Assembly (NCBI GenBank): GCA_003511845.1 | Contig: DOIV01000125.1 | Location: 663 to 6,587 of the forward strand | Length of the DNA stretch: 5,925 nt | DNA from: Flavobacteriaceae bacterium | GTDB taxonomy: Bacteria > Bacteroidota > Bacteroidia > Flavobacteriales > Flavobacteriaceae | Direction: 5' to 3' | Part shown: one piece after another, positions 1 to 5,355 of the stretch | How the letters are laid out: each line of letters starts with the position of its first letter | Position numbering within the stretch: position 1 is the first letter of the stretch | Translations under genes and position numbers: made by a program | Notes under the pieces: generated by a model | Told to the model about the DNA's origin: nothing | Databases searched by the model: none | What the model saw: only the letters and a program-made list of their open reading frames with translations

Positions 1-615
1 TTACATATTTTAGAAAAATTAACGGATACGATTGCTACACCAAATGCAGATGTTAAAGGTCATGCTCCTACAATGGTAACAAGACGTGTTCCTAACGAAT
101 TTATTGGAGCCTTAATTGGTCCTGGTGGAAAAGTAATTCAGGAAATGCAAAAAGAAACTGAGACTACTATCGTTATTAACGAAGACCCAGTAACAGAAGA
201 AGGTATTGTTGAAATTTTAGGTGTAGGTAGAAAAGGAATTGATGCTGTTATGGCAAAAATCGATTCTATATTATTCAAACCTGAAGTAGGTAGCGTTTAT
301 GAAGTGAAAGTTATAAAAATGCTTGACTTTGGTGCTGTTGTAGAATATATGGATGCTCCAGGAAATGAAGTATTATTACATGTATCTGAATTGGCTTGGG
401 AACGTACTGAAAACGTATCTGATGTTGTAAATATGGATGATGTGTTTGATGTTAAGTATTTCGGTCTAGACAAACGTACTCGTAAAGAGAAAGTGTCTCG
501 TAAAACTTTATTACCTAAACCTGAAGGTTTTGTTGAAAGACCTCCAAGAGATAATAATAGAGGAAGAGATAATCGTGGTCGTGATAATCGACGTAACGAT
601 AGAAGAAAAGATTAA
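1..615 (+). CDS. pnp: Polyribonucleotide nucleotidyltransferase (PNPase), 3' part only
   Basis: The reading frame is open from the first base of the window, so this is the last 204 codons of a gene that starts upstream. PNPase degrades RNA 3' to 5' with phosphate, releasing nucleoside diphosphates, and is a trimeric cytoplasmic enzyme of RNA turnover. The fragment begins at the LHIL segment that precedes the KH domain in known PNPases. A KH domain follows (about fragment residues 26-88) with the RNA-binding GxxG loop IGPGG at 39-43. An S1 domain (about 97-170) follows, with LDFGAVVEY and LLHVSEL as typical S1 strands. The last ~33 residues form a basic, disordered-looking tail rich in Arg, Asn, Asp and Gly (RGRDN-like units). 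The two RNase PH-like catalytic domains lie outside the window; the full protein is usually about 700-750 residues. The gene ends before an intrinsic terminator. Identification is very secure. Confidence 0.97.
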   Translation, partial: LHILEKLTDTIATPNADVKGHAPTMVTRRVPNEFIGALIGPGGKVIQEMQKETETTIVINEDPVTEEGIVEILGVGRKGIDAVMAKIDSILFKPEVGSVYEVKVIKMLDFGAVVEYMDAPGNEVLLHVSELAWERTENVSDVVNMDDVFDVKYFGLDKRTRKEKVSRKTLLPKPEGFVERPPRDNNRGRDNRGRDNRRNDRRKD

Positions 616-635
616 TTTTTAATTATATTATATCT

Positions 636-676
636 AAACCCATCAAACCTTATTTTTTAGGCTTGATGGGTTTTTT
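636..676 (+). terminator. Intrinsic terminator after pnp
   Basis: AACCCATCAA on the left arm pairs with TTGATGGGTT on the right arm. The stem is extended inward by CCT/AGG after one A/C mismatch (647/662). The loop of about 8 bases is T-rich (651-658), and the run of six T at 671-676 directly follows the G-rich arm. It lies 20 bases after the pnp stop. The left arm is preceded by three A residues, which pair with the T run, but there is no leftward gene nearby for it to serve. Confidence 0.93.
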
Positions 677-679
677 GTA

Positions 680-710
680 TTTCAGTTTTCTAAAACATTA
701 ACTACTTTTG
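680..710 (+). promoter_or_regulatory. Probable flavobacterial promoter of the RNA methyltransferase gene
   Basis: TACTTTTG at 703-710 matches the Bacteroidota -7 consensus TAnnTTTG exactly. At a 19-base spacing upstream there is only TTTC (680-683), an imperfect copy of the -33 TTTG box. Transcription would start about 5-8 bases after 710, giving a leader of under 20 bases before the ATG at 734. The position just after the pnp terminator supports an independent transcription unit. Inferred from consensus only. Confidence 0.5.
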
Positions 711-733
711 GATAAATTATTACTAATTGAACC

Positions 734-1264
734 ATGCGAAAATTAAAAAATAGCGAATTAGATAGATTAACAGTAGAAAAGTTTAAATCGTCTCAAAAAA
801 CACCTCTAATTGTAGTGTTAGATAATATTAGAAGCTTAAATAATATTGGTTCTGTATTTAGAACTAGTGATGCGTTTTTAATTGAGAAAATTTATTTGTG
901 CGGTATTACTGCAAAACCTCCACATAAAGACATTCATAAAACTGCACTAGGTTCAACTGATTCTGTTGCTTGGGAATATGTAGAGGATACATTGAATTTA
1001 ATTGAAAAATTAAAAGATGCAAAGATTAAAACCATTGCTATAGAACAAACCGAAAATGCTGTACAATTACAAGATTTTAAACCTGTAAAAGGAGATAAAT
1101 TAGCAGTTATTTTTGGTAATGAAGTAAAAGGTGTACAACAAGAGGTTGTTTCTGCTTGTGATATTTGTGTTGAGATTCCGCAATATGGTACTAAACATTC
1201 TTTAAATATATCAGTAAGCTGTGGAGTAGTTTTATGGGATTTGTTTTCTAAATTAAAATTTTAG
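734..1264 (+). CDS. TrmH/SpoU-family (SPOUT) RNA 2'-O-methyltransferase
   Basis: A 176-residue protein that should transfer a methyl group from S-adenosylmethionine to a ribose 2'-OH in tRNA or rRNA. All three SpoU motifs are visible. Motif 1 is LNNIGSVFRTSDAF (residues 35-48), with the conserved Asn37 and the Arg43 thought to act in catalysis. Motif 2 is AVIFGNEVKGV (124-134). Motif 3 is IPQYGTKHSLNISVSCGVVLWD (148-169, quoted in part as SLNISVSCGVVLWD, 156-169), which forms the knotted cofactor site. Length matches a bare SPOUT catalytic domain with a short N-terminal segment (about 23 residues) and no separate RNA-binding domain such as TRAM or L30e. The substrate (for example tRNA Gm18 or an rRNA site) cannot be told from sequence. 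The ATG is the first in frame and follows a likely -7 box by 23 bases. Confidence 0.92.
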   Translation: MRKLKNSELDRLTVEKFKSSQKTPLIVVLDNIRSLNNIGSVFRTSDAFLIEKIYLCGITAKPPHKDIHKTALGSTDSVAWEYVEDTLNLIEKLKDAKIKTIAIEQTENAVQLQDFKPVKGDKLAVIFGNEVKGVQQEVVSACDICVEIPQYGTKHSLNISVSCGVVLWDLFSKLKF

Positions 1265-1287
1265 AATCACTCTGTTGAGAGTGGATT
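1265..1287 (+). other. Small hairpin after the RNA methyltransferase stop codon
   Basis: CACTCT (1268-1273) and AGAGTG (1278-1283) form a perfect 6-base-pair stem around a GTTG loop. The stem can be extended by AAT/ATT (1265-1267 with 1285-1287) if G1284 is bulged. It begins directly after the stop codon. No T run follows, so it is not a typical intrinsic terminator; it could act as a weak terminator or protect the 3' end of the transcript. No convincing promoter lies between it and the next gene. Confidence 0.35.
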
Positions 1288-1348
1288 AAGGTGAATGTAA
1301 AACACAATTAATTGGATTTTGATACTTAAAATTTTGTAGTTTTAACCC

Positions 1349-1930
1349 ATGGAAGATTTTATTTTATTTCTAAAATTAGCTTTCGATCATGTGTTGGATT
1401 GGAAAGCTTATGATCATATCCTTTTTTTTATTGTGTTAGCTGTAGTTTATAATTTTAAAGATTGGAAAAAAATATTATGGCTAATTACACTTTTTACCAT
1501 TGGGCACACTACTACGTTAGCATTGGCAACATATGATTTAGTAACCATCGATGTTTCTATTATTGAATTTTTAATTCCGTTGACCATTTTTATTACAGCT
1601 GTAGTCAACATATTTACAGTTAATAAAAAGAAAGTTCACCAATCTAATACAAATTTATTTTTTGCTTTTTTTTTCGGATTAATTCACGGTTTAGGCTTGT
1701 CGGGCTTTTTAAAAATGATTTTGACGGACTCAGATTCTAAGTTATTACCTTTATTAGAATTTGCTTTCGGTGTTGAGCTTGCACAAATAGTTATCGTTTT
1801 ATTGATTCTCATCTCTGGGTTTATCGCAATAAAACTATTAAGGGTTTCAAAGAGAGACTGGGTTTTGGTGTTGTCATCTATTGTTATTGGTATTGTAATA
1901 CCCATGCTTGTTGAACGTAAATTTTGGTAA
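1349..1930 (+). CDS. HupE/UreJ-family (HupE_UreJ_2-type) integral membrane protein
   Basis: A 193-residue, very hydrophobic inner-membrane protein with about six likely membrane helices (roughly residues 21-36, 41-60, 69-90, 103-124, 132-163 and 171-188). Family hallmarks are the histidine- and aspartate-bearing N-terminal segment FDHVLDWKAYDHILF (residues 12-26), the segment LFTIGHTTTLALA (48-60), and the FGLIHGLGLSGF motif (109-120). Classical HupE/UreJ members are nickel or cobalt permeases next to hydrogenase or urease genes; His14, Asp22, His23, His53 and His113 are candidate metal ligands. This shorter subfamily lacks the signal peptide of classical HupE, and no urease or hydrogenase gene is present, so metal transport is an inference. 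The start ATG gives the usual family N-terminus. The 84-base gap upstream holds a small hairpin and only a weak -7-like AAATTTTG (1329-1336), so read-through from the methyltransferase gene is possible. Confidence 0.87.
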   Translation: MEDFILFLKLAFDHVLDWKAYDHILFFIVLAVVYNFKDWKKILWLITLFTIGHTTTLALATYDLVTIDVSIIEFLIPLTIFITAVVNIFTVNKKKVHQSNTNLFFAFFFGLIHGLGLSGFLKMILTDSDSKLLPLLEFAFGVELAQIVIVLLILISGFIAIKLLRVSKRDWVLVLSSIVIGIVIPMLVERKFW

Positions 1931-1964
1931 AAAATTAACAAGATTCCCAGTTTTTTATCGGTAA

Positions 1965-1996
1965 TTTGTTATTTCTAAAACGATTTTTTAGATTTA
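1965..1996 (+). promoter_or_regulatory. Candidate promoter of the dCMP deaminase-peptidase unit
   Basis: TTTG at 1965-1968 and TAGATTTA at 1989-1996 are separated by 20 bases, which fits the Bacteroidota arrangement of a -33 TTTG and a -7 TAnnTTTG. The only mismatch is the last base (A for G). Transcription would begin near 2002-2005, leaving a leader of about 10 bases before the ATG at 2013. Consensus match only. Confidence 0.42.
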
Positions 1997-2012
1997 TACG
2001 TTATATTAGACA

Positions 2013-2444
2013 ATGACTGAACAAAAACAACGTAGATATGATATTGCCTACTTAAAAATGGCAAAAGAATGGTCAAAATTATCCTATTGTAATCGCAAAC
2101 AAGTAGGTGCTTTAATCGTTAAAGGTAATATGATTATTTCTGACGGATTTAATGGTACACCCACAGGTTTTGAAAATTGTTGTGAAGATGATAATAATGA
2201 TACGAAATGGTACGTATTACATGCAGAAGCAAATGCCATTTTAAAAGTTGCCGCTTCAACACAATCAAGTAAAGGAGCTACCTTATACATTACATTATCA
2301 CCATGTAAAGAATGTAGTAAACTCATACATCAAGCAGGTATCAAGCGTTTAGTTTATGGCAGAGAGTATAAAGATAATTCAGGCTTAGAATTTTTAGAAA
2401 AAGCAGGAATAGAAATAGTATATTTAGAACATCATGAAGAATAA
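2013..2444 (+). CDS. dCMP deaminase (zinc-dependent cytidine/deoxycytidylate deaminase family)
   Basis: A 143-residue cytosolic enzyme expected to deaminate dCMP to dUMP, the substrate of thymidylate synthase. The zinc site is complete: HAEANAI (residues 70-76) gives the ligand His70 and the catalytic proton shuttle Glu72, and SPCKEC (96-101) gives ligands Cys98 and Cys101. The GFNGTPTG segment (45-52) matches the GYNGTPxG nucleotide-binding loop of phage and bacterial dCMP deaminases, and C26-NRKQVGALIV is the usual N-terminal strand. These features favour dCMP deaminase (ComEB-like) over cytidine, tRNA-adenosine or riboflavin-pathway deaminases. Homologues in this family can be activated by dCTP and inhibited by dTTP, but that is not shown here. 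Its last 11 bases overlap the start of the peptidase gene, so the two are probably co-transcribed and translationally coupled. Confidence 0.93.
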   Translation: MTEQKQRRYDIAYLKMAKEWSKLSYCNRKQVGALIVKGNMIISDGFNGTPTGFENCCEDDNNDTKWYVLHAEANAILKVAASTQSSKGATLYITLSPCKECSKLIHQAGIKRLVYGREYKDNSGLEFLEKAGIEIVYLEHHEE

Positions 2445-4023
2445 AAGCTACTTTCCTCTATTTCTTACTCTAGCAGTTGCCTTAGGCATTTTTATTGGCA
2501 GCAAGCTGAACTATTCTCAAAGTAGCTCAAACATGCTATTTAACAATGGGAATTCTAAAGAACAAAAAATAAAAAAACTTATCAATTTTATTCAGTATGA
2601 TTATGTAGATAAAGTAAATACTGATAGTATATTAGATGGTACTATCCGTCAAATTTTAAGTAAATTAGATCCACATTCTGTATATATACCTGCAAGTGAT
2701 CATGATGCCATTGCAGAAAGCATGAATGGTGAATTTGTGGGTGTTGGTATTACATTTAGAATGCACCAAGATTCTTTAACCGTTATAAATGTTATAAAAG
2801 ATGGCCCAAGTGATAAAGTAGGTATCCAATCAGGAGACCGTATTTTAATTGCTGATAAAGACACCTTATATGGTAAAAAGTTGAAAACTTACTACATCAT
2901 CAAAAAATTAAAAGGAGAATCAAACACTAAAGTTAACTTACAGGTCTATAGAAAGTATAAAGATACGCTGTTGAATTTCACATTAAAAAGAGGTAAAGTA
3001 CCTATTGTTAGTGTATCTAGCTCTTATATGCTGAATGACAGTTTAGGTTATATTAAAATTAATAAGTTTGCTCAAACTACATATGATGAGTTTAAAACAG
3101 CTCTATCAACCTTACAAAAGCAAAAAATGAAACGTTTGGTGTTAGATTTAAGAGGCAACCCTGGTGGATATCTAGATATTGCAACAAAAATTATTGACGA
3201 ATTTTTAGAAGATGATAAGCTCATTGTATTTACCAAAAATAAAGGTGGTAAAATAGATAAAAGTTTTGCAACCTCAAAAGGTAGTTTTGAACAGGGTCAG
3301 TTGTATGTGCTGATTGATGAAAGTTCAGCTTCAGCAAGTGAAATTGTTGCAGGTGCTTTACAAGATAATGATAAGGGAATTATTGTTGGTCGTCGTTCTT
3401 TTGGCAAAGGATTGGTACAACAAGAAATGGATTTAGGTGATGGCTCTGCAGTAAGGTTAACAGTTTCACGTTACTATACACCAACAGGCAGGTCTATTCA
3501 AAAACCTTACGATAGTGATGGAGAAGAGAATTATTTTGACGATCATTTATCACGTTATTATAGCGGTGAATTGACCAATAGTGATAGTATAAAAGTAGTC
3601 GATTCATTAAAATTTATAACCCCAGAAGGAAAAACTGTATATGGTGGAGGCGGTATTGTGCCAGATGTTTTTGTAAGTATTGATACTACGGCTTATTTTG
3701 GAAGTTATCATATACAGGCACTAGGTAGTTTTGTGTTTAACTATATAGATACGCATAGAGAAGCTATGAATAAATGGCAAGTTGAAGATTTTAAGAATAA
3801 TTTTGATGCAGATGAATCAATCTTAAAAGAATATTTGTCAAATTTTAAGAATCAAAATAAAATATCAACAAAAAGCATCAATCATATCAAACGTTATTTA
3901 AAATCTATTTTTGCTCAGCATTTATTTGATGACAATGTTTTTTATGAAATATTAAATAAAAACGATAAAATGCTTGAGAAGGTAAAAGAAATAGAACAAA
4001 AAAAGATACGTTTATTACCTTAA
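2434..4023 (+). CDS. S41-family C-terminal processing peptidase (CtpA/Prc-like), membrane-anchored
   Basis: A 529-residue serine protease with an N-terminal signal anchor (hydrophobic residues 8-22 after MKNKSYF), so its body should lie in the periplasm. An N-terminal helical region (about 44-95) with YDYVDKVN and LDPHSVYIP is typical of CtpA proteins. A PDZ domain (about 98-185) starts at GEFVGVGITF and contains GIQSGDRIL. The S41 catalytic core follows (about 190-420). The Ser-Lys dyad is intact: Ser300 in SSASASEI and Lys325 in SFGKGLVQQ, with Gln329; the 25- and 4-residue spacings equal those of E. coli Prc (430/455/459). Other core signatures are LVLDLRGNPGG (235-245) and YYTPTGRSIQKP (347-358). 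A charged, helical C-terminal part (about 421-529) follows. Such enzymes trim or degrade envelope proteins from the C-terminus; the target is unknown. The start overlaps the dCMP deaminase end (ATGAAGAATAA). The stop overlaps the stop of the convergent downstream gene. Confidence 0.95.
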   Translation: MKNKSYFPLFLTLAVALGIFIGSKLNYSQSSSNMLFNNGNSKEQKIKKLINFIQYDYVDKVNTDSILDGTIRQILSKLDPHSVYIPASDHDAIAESMNGEFVGVGITFRMHQDSLTVINVIKDGPSDKVGIQSGDRILIADKDTLYGKKLKTYYIIKKLKGESNTKVNLQVYRKYKDTLLNFTLKRGKVPIVSVSSSYMLNDSLGYIKINKFAQTTYDEFKTALSTLQKQKMKRLVLDLRGNPGGYLDIATKIIDEFLEDDKLIVFTKNKGGKIDKSFATSKGSFEQGQLYVLIDESSASASEIVAGALQDNDKGIIVGRRSFGKGLVQQEMDLGDGSAVRLTVSRYYTPTGRSIQKPYDSDGEENYFDDHLSRYYSGELTNSDSIKVVDSLKFITPEGKTVYGGGGIVPDVFVSIDTTAYFGSYHIQALGSFVFNYIDTHREAMNKWQVEDFKNNFDADESILKEYLSNFKNQNKISTKSINHIKRYLKSIFAQHLFDDNVFYEILNKNDKMLEKVKEIEQKKIRLLP

Positions 4024-4631
4024 TCAATCTTATCGTGTACCATTGCAGGGTTGCCATTATTCCATTCAGTTAGGATATCTGTAGCCACACTAGCTCCACT
4101 ACCACATGCAATTGCAAATTGGCTACGCCAACCCGCTAATACACCAGCAACATAAATACCATCAGTAACTTTATGATCATTATTTTTTAGTTGAATTCGT
4201 TCTTTTGCAGGAGGTAATTTTTGATGAGGTGCAACATACTGTAATAAACCTTCTATATTAAACAAATTAGATGGCCCAACAGCAATAACAATAATTTTAG
4301 CTTGATATTGATTTTTATTAGTTATCACGGTAAAATTACCTTTTGTACCTTCTATTTTCTGAACTTTCTCTTGTTCTATTTGGATAATATGAGGATAGGT
4401 CTCTGAAAGTTGTTGCTTTCCCTTTTCTAAAATTTCTTTCCCAGTGGTACCTGCCTTTAGTCCCAATACATTATTAAACAAACCACTAACTAAAGCTGAG
4501 GCTTTTTGGTGCATAATAATCCCTATTGTTTTGTCAATAGTAAAAGCTTTGTTTTTAGCAGAGCCTAATACTAAAGCACAAGACATTCCTGCTGCACCTC
4601 CACCAATGATTAATACGTCAAAAGTATTCAT
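4020..4631 (-). CDS. Short thioredoxin-reductase-like FAD-binding protein without an NADPH domain
   Basis: A 203-residue protein with an N-terminal dinucleotide-binding fold (VLIIGGGAAGMSCAL, residues 6-20; Gly10, Gly12 and Gly15 of GxGxxG). A second FAD-fold signature is IIVIAVGPSN (113-122). A C-terminal segment, TDGIYVAGVLAGWRSQ followed by FAIACGSGASVA (156-183), lines up with the thioredoxin reductase block GVFAAGDV...RQAITSAGTG. Thioredoxin reductases have about 310-320 residues because an NADPH domain with a CxxC pair is inserted in the middle; here both are absent. The only cysteines are Cys18 and Cys176. The Asp of the usual AAGD motif is replaced by Val164. It may bind FAD or a similar ligand, but reduction by NADPH or disulfide exchange is not expected; the function is unknown. 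Annotation pipelines would call it an NAD(P)/FAD-dependent oxidoreductase. It lies 44 bases after the MarC gene, on the same strand, with no clear promoter between, so co-transcription is likely. Confidence 0.85.
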   Translation of the reverse strand: MNTFDVLIIGGGAAGMSCALVLGSAKNKAFTIDKTIGIIMHQKASALVSGLFNNVLGLKAGTTGKEILEKGKQQLSETYPHIIQIEQEKVQKIEGTKGNFTVITNKNQYQAKIIVIAVGPSNLFNIEGLLQYVAPHQKLPPAKERIQLKNNDHKVTDGIYVAGVLAGWRSQFAIACGSGASVATDILTEWNNGNPAMVHDKID

Positions 4632-4675
4632 AAAAAAGATTTTAAAGATTAAAAATAATTAACAAAGCATATTAT

Positions 4676-5272
4676 TTAGTTTACAGTATTTAATAAACTT
4701 TGAATATTTGAAGTAAACAATTTCACTGCAATGGCTAAAAGAATTACGCCAAATATTTTACGGATGATTTTAATTCCGTTATTACCAATAATTTTTTCAA
4801 TTTTAGCAGAAGATTTTAAGACAATATAAATAATCAAAACATTTAATATTACTGCAATAATAATACTTTCAATTTGATATGCTGATCGTAAAGATAATAA
4901 TGTAGTTAAACTACCTGGCCCAGCGATTAAAGGGAAAGCTAAAGGAAAAACAGAAGCAGTCATAGCATCACCTTCTTCATCTTTATATAAAGTGATTCCT
5001 AAAATCATTTCTAAGGCAATAAAAAACAAGATAAATGCTCCTGCTACAGCAAAAGAATGCACGTCAATACCAATAAGGTTCAAAATACTTTTTCCTAAGA
5101 ATAAAAACAAAATCATAATCACTAAAGCAATTAAAGAAGCTTTTTCACTTTGTATATGCCCTGCTTTTTTACGTAAATCTATAATGATAGGAATATTTCC
5201 TACAATATCTATCACCGCAAATAATACCATAAATGCAGTAAATATTTCTTTAAATTTTAGATTAATTTCCAT
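4676..5272 (-). CDS. MarC-family integral membrane protein
   Basis: A 198-residue inner-membrane protein with six likely helices (about residues 8-30, 44-67, 73-94, 107-128, 135-154 and 168-187). Family signatures are FAVIDIVGNIPI (18-29) near the N-terminus and VFPLAFPLIAGPGSLTTLL (108-126) in the fourth segment. MarC proteins resemble transporters, but no substrate is agreed; the old link to multiple antibiotic resistance in E. coli was not upheld. The frame is open to an earlier ATG at 5320, adding 16 residues (MINIIIYVRLQKIIKQ). I choose the ATG at 5272 because the protein then begins like other flavobacterial members (MEINLKFKEIFTAFM) and because a perfect -7 box, TACGTTTG, lies at 5298-5291, inside the longer version. 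Transcription from it would begin downstream of the 5320 ATG. It is the first gene of a leftward pair with the small FAD-binding protein. Confidence 0.9.
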   Translation of the reverse strand: MEINLKFKEIFTAFMVLFAVIDIVGNIPIIIDLRKKAGHIQSEKASLIALVIMILFLFLGKSILNLIGIDVHSFAVAGAFILFFIALEMILGITLYKDEEGDAMTASVFPLAFPLIAGPGSLTTLLSLRSAYQIESIIIAVILNVLIIYIVLKSSAKIEKIIGNNGIKIIRKIFGVILLAIAVKLFTSNIQSLLNTVN

Positions 5273-5290
5273 CTGTTTTATAATTTTTTG

Positions 5291-5323
5291 CAAACGTACA
5301 TAAATAATAATATTAATCATAAA
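5291..5323 (-). promoter_or_regulatory. Promoter of the leftward MarC gene pair
   Basis: On the minus strand TACGTTTG (5298-5291) is an exact TAnnTTTG -7 box. TTTA (5323-5320), 21 bases upstream, is a three-of-four match to the -33 TTTG. The -7 box sits 18 bases before the chosen MarC start codon, leaving a leader of roughly 10-14 bases. It overlaps the rightward promoter region of the DUF3109 gene. Confidence 0.55.
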
Positions 5324-5338
5324 ATAAACTTATTTTTG
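5305..5338 (+). promoter_or_regulatory. Promoter of the DUF3109 gene
   Basis: TATTTTTG (5331-5338), followed by CA, is an exact TAnnTTTG -7 box and closely resembles strong flavobacterial promoters. No TTTG or TTG is present at the expected -33 position (about 5307-5312, an A/T-only stretch). Transcription would start near 5344, about 12 bases before the ATG at 5356. The left boundary is set by the expected -33 position only. Confidence 0.55.
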
Positions 5339-5355
5339 CACTCAAACCAAACAAA

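Noticed and set aside
1329..1344. AAATTTTG and TAGTTTTA as a promoter for the HupE/UreJ gene
   Set aside because: Each misses the TAnnTTTG consensus by one base, the spacing to the nearest TTG is wrong for the first, and the second would start transcription at or inside the start codon.
1666..1674. Run of nine T in the HupE/UreJ gene as a possible frameshift or slippage site
   Set aside because: The frame stays intact through the run and leads straight into the conserved FGLIHGLGLSG motif, so no frameshift is present; such runs are common at Phe codons in AT-rich genomes.
1684..1941. Open frame of 85 codons on the minus strand under the HupE/UreJ gene
   Set aside because: It lies almost wholly antisense to a well-supported membrane protein gene, has no recognisable domain or promoter, and is explained as a shadow frame.
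1936..1971. TAACAA...TTGTTA inverted repeat upstream of the dCMP deaminase as an operator or riboswitch
   Set aside because: Only six base pairs with a 24-base loop in AT-rich DNA; expected by chance, and the right arm overlaps the candidate -33 box.
2084..2326. Open frame of 80 codons on the minus strand under the dCMP deaminase gene
   Set aside because: Fully antisense to a gene with complete zinc-site motifs; no family features of its own.
4444..4662. Open frame of 72 codons on the plus strand over the start of the small FAD-binding protein gene
   Set aside because: Antisense to the GxGxxG-coding region; the product is low-complexity and has no -7 box or family signature.
4992..5303. Open frame of 103 codons on the plus strand over the MarC gene
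   Set aside because: Its Ile/Lys/Asn-rich product is what the complement of an AT-rich membrane protein gene yields; it is opposite the conserved MarC helices.
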